45,656 bases of DNA from CAYVMD01 sp964452465 (GCA_964452465.1 CAYVMD010000015.1:1-45656); one strand, 5' to 3'; counted from the first letter of the stretch, positions 8,439 through 16,941 are shown. The notes: a model not told the origin generated them from the sequence alone. A program made the numbers and translations.

Positions 8439-9014
8439 ATGAAGAGCTTGAAGGGAACGAGGACGGAGAAGAATCTCCTCACCGCTTTCGCGGGAGAATC
8501 CCAGGCGCGCAACCGCTACACCTTCTTTGCCTCCCAGGCGAAGAAGGAGGGCTACGAACAGATAGCGGGGGTCTTTTTAGAGACCGCCGAAAACGAGAAG
8601 GAGCATGCGAAGCGGTTGTTCAAATTCCTCGAGGGAGGAGAAGTGGAGATCACCGGGGCATTCCCTGCGGGCGTGATAGGGGATACTAAAGAGAACCTGC
8701 GTTCAGCAGCTGCCGGGGAGAATTACGAGCACACTAAGATGTACCCCGAATTCGCCAGGATAGCGGAGGAGGAGGGCTTTCCCGAGATAGCGGCTGTCCT
8801 TAGGTCCATCGCAGTAGCGGAGATGTACCACGAGAAGCGTTATTTAGCCCTCCTAAAGAATTTGGAGGAAGGGAAGGTCTTCAAGAAGGATACGGTCGTC
8901 AAGTGGAGATGCAGGAATTGTGGCTATGTCCACGAGGGGACGGAGCCACCGGAGACCTGTCCTGCCTGCGCCCACCCAAAGGGATTCTTCGAGCTTTACT
9001 ACGAGAATTACTGA
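8439..9014 (+). CDS. rbr: Rubrerythrin
   Basis: 191 residues. The N-terminal ferritin-like four-helix bundle (about 1-145) carries the di-iron glutamates and histidines (AFAGESQARNRY, ENEKEHAKR, AAGENYEHTKMYPEF, AEMYHEKRY). The C-terminal rubredoxin domain has two CxxC knuckles (CRNCGYVHEG and CPACAHPKGFF). Rubrerythrin is an NADH-dependent peroxidase acting through a rubredoxin or flavoprotein donor. The gene starts 16 nt after the superoxide reductase stop and ends the operon at the terminator at 9058. The overlapping longer frame from 8432 is only a shadow. Confidence 0.96.
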   Translation: MKSLKGTRTEKNLLTAFAGESQARNRYTFFASQAKKEGYEQIAGVFLETAENEKEHAKRLFKFLEGGEVEITGAFPAGVIGDTKENLRSAAAGENYEHTKMYPEFARIAEEEGFPEIAAVLRSIAVAEMYHEKRYLALLKNLEEGKVFKKDTVVKWRCRNCGYVHEGTEPPETCPACAHPKGFFELYYENY

Positions 9015-9057
9015 GGTTCCCGGTTGATAGAATTAAGAATCCTTTGAACAAGGGGCA

Positions 9058-9094
9058 AAGGGGCGTCCTCCCGAAGGGAGGACGCCCCCCTTTT
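9058..9094 (+). terminator. Rho-independent terminator of the oxygen-defence operon
   Basis: A 13-bp GC-rich stem (GGGGCGTCCTCCC / GGGAGGACGCCCC) with a GAA loop, flanked by AA before and CCTTTT after, about 45 nt past the rubrerythrin stop. Confidence 0.9.
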
Positions 9095-9515
9095 AAATGC
9101 TTCATTTTCCTTGCCTTTCCGCCTTCGCCCGTCTTCCCTCAAAATAAAATCTATTTGAAATTGAGTTAGGCCCTTCTCCTCTGGGCTTCATCTTGGATTA
9201 GATTTGAAGCCATAATCGAACAATTTGGTCGTCCTTCCTTTGGTCTTGTGTCCTTCTTATTTACCTTCGGCAAACAAGTTTGCATCCATATTAAAAAGGA
9301 TCTTCCATTCCCATCTCGAGGACATCTCGGTGATCTTTGGTTATCAAAAATACATTTCCCATCCTTCATGGCGTAACTCCTTTTTGTCAAATGAGGAGAC
9401 AAATTCTTTTCCAATAGATTATTCTGAAGGAAGTGCGCCGTATTTACAGGAGAAGTTGAGCGCATTATTATGATAGCGGTCCGCCCAAAATCTGTGGCCC
9501 AAGGAAATTAGATCG
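9095..9515. other. Intergenic stretch without a supported gene
   Basis: This 420-nt stretch is more AT-rich than its surroundings. A minus-strand frame (about 9366-9166) has an AAGGAG seven bases before ATG and would give a 67-residue peptide, but its sequence resembles nothing I know and no downstream signal supports it. Protein-like pieces in more than one minus frame suggest gene decay. I call no gene here. Confidence 0.4.
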
Positions 9516-10175
9516 GTGAGGATTTCCACGATAATTCCCGCTTATAACGAAGAAGGGAGGATCGGAAGGACGATCAGGAGCATCCTTCCTTTCAGCGATG
9601 AGGTTATCGTCGTCGACGATGGCTCCCGCGATGCCACTTTCAGGGAGGCAAGGGAGGCGGGAGCGAAGATCGTAAAACTCCCTCGCAATTTCGGCAAGGG
9701 CACCGCGGTGAAGATCGGATTTGGAGAGAGCAAGGGCGACATAATCCTCCTTTTGGACGCCGACCTCGAGGATACAGCGAGCGAGGCGAGGAAGCTCCTG
9801 GATCCCGTTCTGCGGGGGGAGGTGGATATGACGATAGGGGTTTTGCCCACGAAAAAGGGGGGCTTCGGTTTTGTGCAGGGATTGGCATATTGGGGACTCC
9901 GAATGCTCACCCTTAATAAATCCCCTCTTAAACTTCCCATCTCCGGGCAGAGGGCAATGAGAAGGGAAGTGTTGGAGGAATTTAGATGGGAAAGGGGTTT
10001 CGGCTTGGAGATCTCCCTCACCGTCCAGGCGCTCCGTAGGGGATTTCGGGTAAGGGAAATATTGGTAAACATGAAACATAGGCGCACGGGGAGGGACATC
10101 ATGGGTTTTCTTCATAGGGGGAAACAATGTATCCACATTACCCTTGCTATACTAAAATTACTTTTTACGAGGTGA
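9516..10175 (+). CDS. Glycosyltransferase family 2 protein
   Basis: 219 residues of GT-A fold. The start is STIIPAYNEEGRIGRTI, then VIVVDDGSRDAT (nucleotide binding) and the metal-binding DxD motif in LLLDADLED (about residues 88-96). SGQRAMRREVLEEF and GFGLEISLTVQALRRGF in the acceptor half are typical of polyprenyl-phosphate sugar transferases and related synthases. There is no clear membrane helix, so it is probably cytoplasmic or peripheral. The start is GTG with an AAGGAAA-type site. The URO-D-like gene starts 7 nt later, and the MraY-like gene follows; a role in transferring sugar to an isoprenoid lipid is inferred from this pairing. Confidence 0.85.
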   Translation: MRISTIIPAYNEEGRIGRTIRSILPFSDEVIVVDDGSRDATFREAREAGAKIVKLPRNFGKGTAVKIGFGESKGDIILLLDADLEDTASEARKLLDPVLRGEVDMTIGVLPTKKGGFGFVQGLAYWGLRMLTLNKSPLKLPISGQRAMRREVLEEFRWERGFGLEISLTVQALRRGFRVREILVNMKHRRTGRDIMGFLHRGKQCIHITLAILKLLFTR

Positions 10176-10182
10176 AGAGCAC

Positions 10183-11232
10183 ATGAGCAGGGAGATAGCC
10201 CTGGAGGCGATAAATTTGAAGCCCACCCCCCGCCCGGGACATACCGAGTACAGCATGGAATATCACAGGGATTACATCCAAAGGCTAACCGGTCTACCGC
10301 CCGATGATCCCGATCTCCTCCCCCGCTTCTACGACCTTTGGGAATATGACTTCCTCTGGGTCACCCACGATGGGCTCCACGGGGATTGGCTCTCCCGGGG
10401 GAGGGCAACCGATATGGGACATGCGATTTATGCTGCGGACGGGAGTGACAGGAAGGAGCCAACGGAATCCCCCTTCAAAACTCCCGAGGAGGTTTGGGAG
10501 TTCGACCCCGTTAAGGAATACGGTTTGCCCGATTTCTCGGAGCAGGTTGTCTTTTATGAGAATTTCTATCAGGAGTGGCAGAGAAGATATCCCAACCAAC
10601 TCGTCACGGGGGGATACTATAAGACGATCGTCTCGGGCGCCATCCAAGCCTTCGGTTGGGAGATGCTCCTTTTATCCGCCTCGGATAGGAGGAAATTCGA
10701 GAAGGTTTTGGATCGCTTCTTCCAATTCACCCTCTTCCACATGCGGGCTTGGGCGGAGACGAGCGCCCCCGTGATCATCCAGCATGACGATTTCGTCTGG
10801 GCTAATGGTCCCTTTATGCATCCCGAATTTTATAGAAAGGCGATAATCCCTCGCTACGCCGAGCTTTGGAAGCCACTGAAGAGGGCGGGGAAGAAGGTCC
10901 TCTTCTGCTCCGATGGGAACTTCATGGAGTTGGCGGAGGACATAATCGAGGCGGGGGCGGATGGGTTGATCTTCGAGCCGTTGAACGATTTCCAATTCAT
11001 GGTGGAAAGGTTCGGGGGCTCCGTTTGCCTGGTGGGCTCCGCCGTGGACTGCCGGGATATGACCTTCGGGAGATGGGAGAAGGTGAAGGCGGACATAGAT
11101 AGGACCTTTCTCCTGGCGAAGAGATGCAAGGGTTTGATAGTAGCGGTGGGAAACCACATCCCTCCCAATGTCCCCGACTTCATGTGTGACCTTTACATAA
11201 ATTATCTGAAGGAGAAACTGCGTGAAGGTTGA
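10183..11232 (+). CDS. Uroporphyrinogen decarboxylase (URO-D) family protein
   Basis: 349 residues of the URO-D/methyltransferase TIM-barrel superfamily (PF01208). Typical stretches are PVIIQHDDFVWANG, KKVLFCSDGNFMELAEDII, EAGADGLIFEPLNDF and the end VGNHIPPNVP. It is unlikely to be the haem enzyme HemE: the N-terminal arginine motifs of HemE are not evident and no haem gene lies nearby. Relatives include cobamide-dependent methyltransferases (MtaA/CmuA-like) and many uncharacterised proteins in Armatimonadota and Planctomycetes. It lies tightly between the GT2 gene (7 nt) and the MraY-like gene (11-nt overlap), so it is co-transcribed with envelope genes for no obvious reason. Confidence 0.82.
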   Translation: MSREIALEAINLKPTPRPGHTEYSMEYHRDYIQRLTGLPPDDPDLLPRFYDLWEYDFLWVTHDGLHGDWLSRGRATDMGHAIYAADGSDRKEPTESPFKTPEEVWEFDPVKEYGLPDFSEQVVFYENFYQEWQRRYPNQLVTGGYYKTIVSGAIQAFGWEMLLLSASDRRKFEKVLDRFFQFTLFHMRAWAETSAPVIIQHDDFVWANGPFMHPEFYRKAIIPRYAELWKPLKRAGKKVLFCSDGNFMELAEDIIEAGADGLIFEPLNDFQFMVERFGGSVCLVGSAVDCRDMTFGRWEKVKADIDRTFLLAKRCKGLIVAVGNHIPPNVPDFMCDLYINYLKEKLREG

Positions 11233-11983
11233 GATCCTGCAGGGGCTTTTCCTGGGGGCACTCCTCCCCTTCTTGGCTTCCCTCGCCCCTCCCTTGCGGG
11301 AGGAGAATTATAGGAGCGAGGAGATCCCTCTCCTTGGCTTCCTTTTTCCCTTTCTTGCCCTCTATTATCTCCTCGGAAAAGATACAACCGTTGCCCTCGT
11401 CCTCCTTTCCTTTGGGTTCCTTGGGCTCCTCGATGACGCTTGGGGAATGAAGGAGGTGAAGGGCTTCGGAGGGCATTTCGCTCTTCTTTTGAAGGGGCGC
11501 TTCTCCACGGGTTGGCTGAAGGCAGTGGGTGGGATCGTAGCGAGCCTATTCATAGGCTATATCCTTTATCCCAATAACCCAGCACGCATCCTCCTCTCCG
11601 CCTTCCTCATCTCTGCCTCCGCCAATTTCCTCAACCTCTTGGATGTGAGGCCGGGGAGGTGCTTGAAGGTCTTCCTCATATTGAACCTGCTCGCCTATTT
11701 AGGGGGAGCGAGGATATCCTGGTTTGTCCTTAGCTTCTCCCTCGTTTACCTCCTTTACGATTTGCGGGAGATATCCATGCTGGGCGATGCGGGCTCCAAT
11801 TCACTGGGGGCAGTGATGGGGCTTTACTTTGCTTATTCTCCCCTCCCCGTTCAGCTAACTTATGCCCTTTTTCTCGTTCTCATGCTCTTTATCGGGGAGT
11901 TTTCTTCCTTCACCAGGATAATAAATGGAAACAGGGTCCTTCGCTTTCTCGATCTTTTAGGGCGAAGGAGGTTTACCCTCTAA
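11222..11983 (+). CDS. MraY/WecA-like sugar-phosphate transferase
   Basis: 253 residues, polytopic membrane protein of the GT4/MraY-like family (PF00953) that moves a sugar-1-phosphate from a UDP-sugar to an isoprenoid phosphate. The diagnostic acidic motifs are visible: FLGLLDDAWG (Mg-binding Asp pair), NFLNLLDVRPGR (in place of the usual NxxNxxDGxxG) and MLGDAGSNSLGA. The length is shorter than MraY (about 320-360), as in other members of this subfamily, so it is not the essential MraY. The start is GTG, overlapping the URO-D-like gene by 11 nt. The 3' end overlaps rsmI on the other strand by 27 bp. Together with the GT2 gene it suggests synthesis of an envelope glycan or teichoic-acid-like polymer. 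Confidence 0.8.
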   Translation: MKVEILQGLFLGALLPFLASLAPPLREENYRSEEIPLLGFLFPFLALYYLLGKDTTVALVLLSFGFLGLLDDAWGMKEVKGFGGHFALLLKGRFSTGWLKAVGGIVASLFIGYILYPNNPARILLSAFLISASANFLNLLDVRPGRCLKVFLILNLLAYLGGARISWFVLSFSLVYLLYDLREISMLGDAGSNSLGAVMGLYFAYSPLPVQLTYALFLVLMLFIGEFSSFTRIINGNRVLRFLDLLGRRRFTL

Positions 11984-12643
11984 GATAACCGTTATCTCCC
12001 CCCTTATCTCCTTGCCCCTTGCCCACTCCAAAGCCTCCTCGACATTTCCCCGAAATATTTCCTCATGGATCTTGGTCAATTCCCTGCAGATAGCGAGCCT
12101 CCTATTGCCTATGATCTCCAGTAGATCGGCCAGCGTCTCCTCCACACGATGGGGTGCCTCGAAGAAAACTATCGTCCTCTCTTCTTCCTTCAATTTCTCC
12201 AACAATTTCCTTCGCTTCCCCTTCTTGCGGGGCAGGAATGCCTCAAATACGAACCTCTGGGTGCAAAAACCGCTCACACTGAGGGCGGAGGTGAGGGCAG
12301 AGGGACCGGGGATGGGAACCGTCCTTATCCCCTCCTCGGCGCATCGCCTCACTACCTCCTCCCCGGGATCGGATATCCCCGGTGTTCCCGCCTCCGATAT
12401 GAGAGCCACCTCCTTCCCTTCCTTCAAGTGCTCTATTATCTCCTCCACGCGCCTCGGTGGTGAATGTTTATGGAAGGAGAGGGTTCTTTTCCTAATCCCG
12501 AAATGGTTCAATAGCCCCATAGCCTTCCTCGTGTCCTCCGCCACGACCAGATCCACCTTCCTTAGGACCTCCAATGCCCTCAGGGTTATATCCTGGAGGT
12601 TGCCGATAGGCGTTGCAACGAGATATAGGGTGCCCTTCCCCAT
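11957..12643 (-). CDS. rsmI: 16S rRNA (cytidine1402-2'-O)-methyltransferase RsmI
   Basis: 228 residues, a full-length RsmI. It begins GTLYLVATPIGNLQDITLRA and has VVAEDTRKAMGLLNHFGI, the glycine-rich SEAGTPGISDPG loop and PIPGPSALTSALSVSG, all hallmarks of this SAM-dependent tetrapyrrole-methylase-fold enzyme. It methylates the ribose of C1402 in the decoding centre of 16S rRNA. It overlaps the upstream nadE stop by one base (TGATG), so the two are translationally coupled. Family members usually run 270-290 residues; the C-terminal extension is short here. Confidence 0.95.
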   Translation of the reverse strand: MGKGTLYLVATPIGNLQDITLRALEVLRKVDLVVAEDTRKAMGLLNHFGIRKRTLSFHKHSPPRRVEEIIEHLKEGKEVALISEAGTPGISDPGEEVVRRCAEEGIRTVPIPGPSALTSALSVSGFCTQRFVFEAFLPRKKGKRRKLLEKLKEEERTIVFFEAPHRVEETLADLLEIIGNRRLAICRELTKIHEEIFRGNVEEALEWARGKEIRGEITVILEGKPPSP

Positions 12644-13425
12644 CAGAGGAAGAGGCGAGGGTAGGGAGGGAGGTTCCTCTTGAACTCCATCCTCCGCACC
12701 CTCTCCGTCACTTTCTCTATGAAATCCTCCCCGAATCCCTTTTCCATCAATTGGGTCTTACTCAATCCCCTATCCACCATATAGAAGAGCAATCTGTCCA
12801 CCTCCTCGTAGGTGAAGCCCAATTCTCCCTCGTCGGTTTGTCCTGGCCAGAGCTCGGCGGTGGGGACCTTCCGGAGTATCTTTTCCGGCACCCCTATATG
12901 CTTTGCCAACTGGCGCTCCTGGGTCTTGTATAGATCGAGGAGGGGGGCGAGGTCGCAGGCGGAATCCCCCCAACGGGTGGTATAGCCCAACAGCCATTCC
13001 GTTTTGTTGCCCGTTCCCAGGACCAATGCCCTCAGAGCGTAAGCCCTATCATATAATATGCTCATCCTCTCCCTCGCCATCTTGTTTCCCTTCTGGACGG
13101 GATTATCGGTGGGGTATAGCTGGAAATAGGCATCTATTTGAGGCGTTATATCTATCACCTCAAATCTTGCTCCCACCATATCCGCTAACTCCCGGGCATC
13201 CTCCACATTTTGGGGATCAGAGGTTTTGTAGGGGAGGGAGAGGGCGAAAACAGCCTTCGCTCCCATTGCCTCTACTCCCAGAAGGAAGGCGGTTGCGGAA
13301 TCTAGCCCACCCGAAAGCCCTACCACCAACCTCTCAAATCTCGCTTTCTCCATCTCCCTCCGGATGAAGCGAACGACGACACCCCTTACATACTCGCAAT
13401 CTATCTCCAACTCGTTATCTTGCAT
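12643..13425 (-). CDS. nadE: NAD+ synthase (ammonia-dependent)
   Basis: 260 residues of the N-type ATP pyrophosphatase family. The ATP loop SGGLDSATAFLLG is at about residue 39, and the GTGNKTEWLLGY and TTRWGDSACDLAPLLDLYK motifs that bind nicotinate adenine dinucleotide are intact, as is KVPTAELWPGQTDEGELG. There is no nitrilase (glutaminase) domain, so the enzyme uses free ammonia. It makes NAD+ in the last step of the pathway. A GGAGG lies about 9 nt before ATG. It heads the nadE-rsmI pair. Confidence 0.95.
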   Translation of the reverse strand: MQDNELEIDCEYVRGVVVRFIRREMEKARFERLVVGLSGGLDSATAFLLGVEAMGAKAVFALSLPYKTSDPQNVEDARELADMVGARFEVIDITPQIDAYFQLYPTDNPVQKGNKMARERMSILYDRAYALRALVLGTGNKTEWLLGYTTRWGDSACDLAPLLDLYKTQERQLAKHIGVPEKILRKVPTAELWPGQTDEGELGFTYEEVDRLLFYMVDRGLSKTQLMEKGFGEDFIEKVTERVRRMEFKRNLPPYPRLFL

Positions 13426-13510
13426 GGATTCGCCTCCTTTTTCGGTTTGACAGAGAACTTCGTTTTTATAATCCTATTAGCGATTATACCGCAAGGGAGG
13501 TTGGAGAGAA
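13426..13510. promoter_or_regulatory. Divergent promoter region of nadE and the GH36-like gene
   Basis: Plus strand: TTGACA at 13447-13452 and a perfect TATAAT at 13467-13472, but only 14 bp apart, which is too close for an ordinary sigma-70 promoter. Minus strand: TTGCGG (13491-13486) and TTATAA, 17 bp apart, would serve nadE; a TATAAT also lies at 13488-13483. Both genes have good GGAGG sites. The region holds promoters for both, but their exact boxes are uncertain. Confidence 0.4.
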
Positions 13511-15955
13511 ATGAACTTGAACATCTGCCTTCTCTGCTTCGTTACCCTTCTGGCCTTTGCAACCACGGAAAGCAACTTCTTCCGCAAGGATGTCCCCTAT
13601 GTGAAGTATGATGAAGGGAAGAAGACCTGGAGGATGGGTAATCTCCGTCTGGAAAGGGAGGTGGTATTCCGAGAGGGAGGGATTTGGACCATGAGTTTCA
13701 GGGACAAGCGCAGTGGGCAGGAATTCGTTGGTAAGCCCATATCTGAGGGGCATTTCGTCCTCTCCGCTCCCGGGGGCGTTCCCCTCATGGAGGGCTGGAA
13801 GATAACCGAGGAGAGCCCCCCTGAGGGATGGCAAAGGGCGGATTTCGACGATAGCCACTGGAGGAACCTTGCGCTCCCCTTCCGAACCGATGAGGAGAAC
13901 AAGACCTGGTGGTTGAGGAAGAGGTTACCAATTGAGGAGGGGGAAAAGTATATATTGGAGTTCGTCAACGCTATAGACGATTCCGCCTCCATCTATATAG
14001 ATGGTGTTCTGGTGCGGGAAGTCAAGGTGGAGGAGATGCCCTGGACGCGGACGATAGCCTTGGAGGTGAGCGGAGGGAAGGCCCTGGCGATGGAATTGAG
14101 GGGGCATGGGAGACCAAACGGGATCTACGGTTTGGTTCGCCTTACCCCCCTGAAGGATTTCTGGAGGATAGATTTAGGAAAGGATTTTCATCTACTGGGG
14201 CATAAGGTCACGGATACCCCTTGGGGAAAAGAGCTCGTTATTTCCCTGAAGGGGGTGAATGCGATGGCGGGTTGGGAGGCGGCGGTGCATTATGGCATCT
14301 ACAAGGGGGACGAGCCCTGGATGGATAAATGGATAGAATTGAAGGGACCGAGGAGGAATTTCCAATGCCGGGAGGCGGTGATAGATGCTTTAGCGAAAAA
14401 GGAACCAAACGCTTCCTATGAGGTGCGAGCCTTCCCGGGCACAAGCAAGGCGGTATGGAGGGAGGGGAAGGGCGTCGTAGCGGGAGTGGGAGATATCCTG
14501 GGGAGCTGCGAATCTGGGGGAGAATGGCTCGTTCAACTCAAATGGAATTACGATGGAGTGGTGAAGGAGGGAAGACTCACCACGCCCAAGGCGATCATAG
14601 GGGTCTTCACTGGCGAGGGACAGCATGGCGCCTTCGTCTATCAACTCTACATGGCGCATCACTATGTAAGGGCAACTCCTCATTCCGTTCCTCCCCTTTA
14701 TAATACTTGGTTTGGCTATTACCATGGGATAAATCAGGAGATCTGCGAGAGGATAATCCCCATAGCCAAGGAGATTGGCTGCGAATATTTCGTCATAGAT
14801 GACGGTTGGCAGAGGAACAACGGGGAGGGCATCTACGGTGACTGGGTAGTGGATGAGAAGAAGTTCCCCCAAAGGCTATCCTATATAAAAGAGCTCTGCA
14901 CGAGGAACGGTTTGCATTTCGGGATCTGGTTCGCCCCCATAATGGCGCATCCCAATTCGCAGGCGGTGAGGGAGCATCCCCAATGGCTGGTAAAGAGGGG
15001 AGAGGAGATAGCAAGAGAATGGGGTAGCCAATATGGATTCTGTATGGGTTCCGAGTGGCAGGGGGAGATAACCCGGAAGATGTTGGAATATGTCAAGCAG
15101 GGGGCGGAGTTCTTCAAATGCGATGATGGGCTATTGGAGCCGGGTTGTACCCAGCCGGGGCATCATCATTTGCCCGGCGCCTCCCTTGCTGCCCAATGGG
15201 AGGGGTGGAAGATGTTCTGTCAAAGGATGCGGGAGGAGAATCCCAAGTTCATCATAGATAGGGGTTGGGAGGGAGGACCGGAGGTTTGCAATGTGAACGA
15301 TGAAGGATGGTTTGGCGACTGGGAGATCGGCTACGATCCCAATAGGCAAAGGGAGAGGCGGTGGTGGTATAAGAATGCGGATATCTATCGGATAACCCTT
15401 TGGGATCTCACCTTCGTGAGACCTTCCTTTACCATTGCTTGGGAGACGCCCTGCCACCTCCCCATCCCCGAGGAGGACCTAAACGCCTTGGAGTATCATT
15501 TCACCTCCATCGGCGATTACATTTGTAATGTGGAGGTGCACGGGCGTTTGGACGAGATGACGCCGAGGGAGAAGGAGGTGATAAAGAGATGGGTGAGGTG
15601 GAATAAGGACAATAGGGAATACCTCGCCTTCACTCAGCCGATATTGGAAAGACCCTGGGATCCCCGCAATCCTAATGCCACGCCCCATATAGATGGGGTT
15701 ATGCATCTTCGTCCCCTTTACAAAGGGAAGTATGGCTACATCTGCCTCTGGAACCCCGGAGAGGAGGAAGGGGAGGTGTCGATAGAGTTCGTTCCTGAGG
15801 ATTATCTGATAAAGATGGATTTTAAGAGGTTGAGGATAAGGAGCATAAAGGATGGGAGGGAGATAAAGTGGGAGAGCGACGGGAGGAAACTAACCTTAGA
15901 AGTAAGAATGCCTCCCCTCACCTGGGAGATATTGGAAGTAGGGGCGAAGGACTGA
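13511..15955 (+). CDS. Secreted GH36-like alpha-galactosidase family hydrolase
   Basis: 814 residues with a signal sequence (MNLNICLLCFVTLLAFATTE). Residues about 95-205 look like a galactose-binding jelly roll as in GH2 (WQRADFDDSHWRNLALP). A beta-rich domain leads to a TIM barrel at about 400-700 with the GH36/GH27-clan features YFVIDDGWQ, GIWFAPIMAHP and FFKCDDG. In the last, Lys536 and Asp538 or Asp539 occupy the place of the nucleophile motif (KxD). A C-terminal beta-sandwich follows (about 715-810). Retaining hydrolysis of alpha-galactosides or related linkages is inferred; the barrel is divergent. GGGAGG lies about 10 nt before ATG. It is one of three large hydrolases in this window. 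Confidence 0.75.
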   Translation: MNLNICLLCFVTLLAFATTESNFFRKDVPYVKYDEGKKTWRMGNLRLEREVVFREGGIWTMSFRDKRSGQEFVGKPISEGHFVLSAPGGVPLMEGWKITEESPPEGWQRADFDDSHWRNLALPFRTDEENKTWWLRKRLPIEEGEKYILEFVNAIDDSASIYIDGVLVREVKVEEMPWTRTIALEVSGGKALAMELRGHGRPNGIYGLVRLTPLKDFWRIDLGKDFHLLGHKVTDTPWGKELVISLKGVNAMAGWEAAVHYGIYKGDEPWMDKWIELKGPRRNFQCREAVIDALAKKEPNASYEVRAFPGTSKAVWREGKGVVAGVGDILGSCESGGEWLVQLKWNYDGVVKEGRLTTPKAIIGVFTGEGQHGAFVYQLYMAHHYVRATPHSVPPLYNTWFGYYHGINQEICERIIPIAKEIGCEYFVIDDGWQRNNGEGIYGDWVVDEKKFPQRLSYIKELCTRNGLHFGIWFAPIMAHPNSQAVREHPQWLVKRGEEIAREWGSQYGFCMGSEWQGEITRKMLEYVKQGAEFFKCDDGLLEPGCTQPGHHHLPGASLAAQWEGWKMFCQRMREENPKFIIDRGWEGGPEVCNVNDEGWFGDWEIGYDPNRQRERRWWYKNADIYRITLWDLTFVRPSFTIAWETPCHLPIPEEDLNALEYHFTSIGDYICNVEVHGRLDEMTPREKEVIKRWVRWNKDNREYLAFTQPILERPWDPRNPNATPHIDGVMHLRPLYKGKYGYICLWNPGEEEGEVSIEFVPEDYLIKMDFKRLRIRSIKDGREIKWESDGRKLTLEVRMPPLTWEILEVGAKD

Positions 15956-15983
15956 GGGAATTTGTTTTATGATTCAAAAAACA

Positions 15984-16011
15984 GGGGGGGAGGCTTTCGC
16001 CTCCCCCCCTT
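15984..16011. terminator. Bidirectional terminator between convergent genes
   Basis: An 11-bp GC stem (GGGGGGGAGGC / GCCTCCCCCCC) with a TTTC loop. On the minus strand it is followed by TGTTTTTTG, a good U tract for the prepilin-like gene. On the plus strand only TT follows. Confidence 0.8.
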
Positions 16012-16021
16012 CTAAATCACC

Positions 16022-16741
16022 TTAGGGTAACTCGTAGTTGTCAGCACAGGTGAGGTCATAGGGCGTGCAGGGAACGAGTATGTCATCTGGGTTCCTGCGG
16101 ATGTGCGACCACATATTGACGGGGGAGGTGGTCTGCTGAGGTTTAAGCCACTTTACATGTCCATCGGCGAAGATGTAGTTCTTTCCACCGCCGTGGATTG
16201 CGGTCTCCCTTTTGAAGACCCAGTTGCACCAGGTCCCGGTATCGGGGGCGCATTGTAGTCCTCCCTCTTGGACGAAAACGAGCTCGGCTGGCCGCTCGAA
16301 GTGCGAGAGCCTCCAAACGCGGCGGGTATCGCTGTAGCAAAACTGGTTGCCGTTGACTTGGTAATCCATATATTGGGGAGCGCCAGGGTAACCGTTCCTC
16401 CATTCCTCACTGCAGGCCCACTCGGGAAAGCTAGGGCAATCGAACACGTTCCAGTTCTTCACATACGGCTGGACGAGCGTTCTCCAACTTACATAGATGG
16501 GCGCGGGATCCCAACAGGGACGACCTGCTCCAAACCTCACGGGAGGGAAAGCCTCGTCCCAATCTTGGATATACATCATTATCGCCATTGATAGCTGCTT
16601 TTCATTTGACATACATACCGCCTTCCGTGCTTGTTCCCTTGCTCGGCTGAATACTGGGAAGAGTATCGCGGCGAGAATGGCGATGATGGCTATGACGACG
16701 AGGAGCTCTATCAGCGTAAAACCTCTCCTCCATCTCGCCAT
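16022..16741 (-). CDS. Prepilin-like protein with H-X9-DG motif
   Basis: 239 residues. The type IV pilin/pseudopilin signal is MARWRRG|FTLIELLVV: prepilin peptidase would cut after Gly7, and Glu12 is the conserved Glu5 of the mature protein. A long hydrophobic helix follows (to about residue 30). Near the C terminus, HGGGKNYIFADG is the H-X9-DG motif of a family (DUF1559-like) abundant in Planctomycetes, Verrucomicrobia and Armatimonadota. Several cysteines (CPSF, CSEEW, CAPD, CNW) suggest disulphides in the exported domain. I place the start at the ATG 16741, which has AAAGGAGGT nine bases upstream, not at a TTG 24 nt earlier. It lies alone, with no other pilus gene nearby. Confidence 0.88.
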   Translation of the reverse strand: MARWRRGFTLIELLVVIAIIAILAAILFPVFSRAREQARKAVCMSNEKQLSMAIMMYIQDWDEAFPPVRFGAGRPCWDPAPIYVSWRTLVQPYVKNWNVFDCPSFPEWACSEEWRNGYPGAPQYMDYQVNGNQFCYSDTRRVWRLSHFERPAELVFVQEGGLQCAPDTGTWCNWVFKRETAIHGGGKNYIFADGHVKWLKPQQTTSPVNMWSHIRRNPDDILVPCTPYDLTCADNYELP

Positions 16742-16831
16742 CTTTCTCACCTCCTTTCTTCTCAATTTTAATAAGAAGCCTACTCAGTTTTTTCCTATTG
16801 GACTATGAAAATTTTGCCTTAAAATATTAAA

Positions 16832-16851
16832 TTTTTGACATACTTTTGACA
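16832..16851. repeat. Short direct repeat TTTTGACA x2
   Basis: TTTTGACA occurs at 16833-16840 and 16844-16851, 11 bp apart (one helical turn), in the 200-bp gap between the prepilin-like gene and the GHL6-like gene. Neither copy has a matching -10 box on the plus strand. It might be an operator for a regulator of either gene, or chance. Confidence 0.3.
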
Positions 16852-16874
16852 CAACCTCTGACGAGTCGTCTTCC

Positions 16875-16903
16875 TTGTTAAGGAGTATTTGTGAGGTTAA
16901 AAT
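16875..16903 (+). promoter_or_regulatory. Promoter for the GHL6-like hydrolase gene
   Basis: TTGTTA at 16875-16880 and TAAAAT at 16898-16903, 17-bp spacer. The -10 context GAGGTTAAAAT nearly repeats that at 6271-6281. The start codon at 16942 is 38 nt further on. Confidence 0.55.
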
Positions 16904-16941
16904 GAATAAAATCGAAGAAAAATAAGGAGGATGAGAAGAAA

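Noticed and set aside
9166..9465. A 99-codon minus frame, with an ATG preceded by AAGGAG
   Set aside because: Its sequence resembles no family and no promoter or terminator fits; protein-like pieces also occur in other frames, so decay is more likely than a gene.
16833..16851. Tandem TTGACA boxes as plus-strand promoters
   Set aside because: No -10 box stands 16-18 bp downstream of either; the better promoter for the gene is at 16875-16903.
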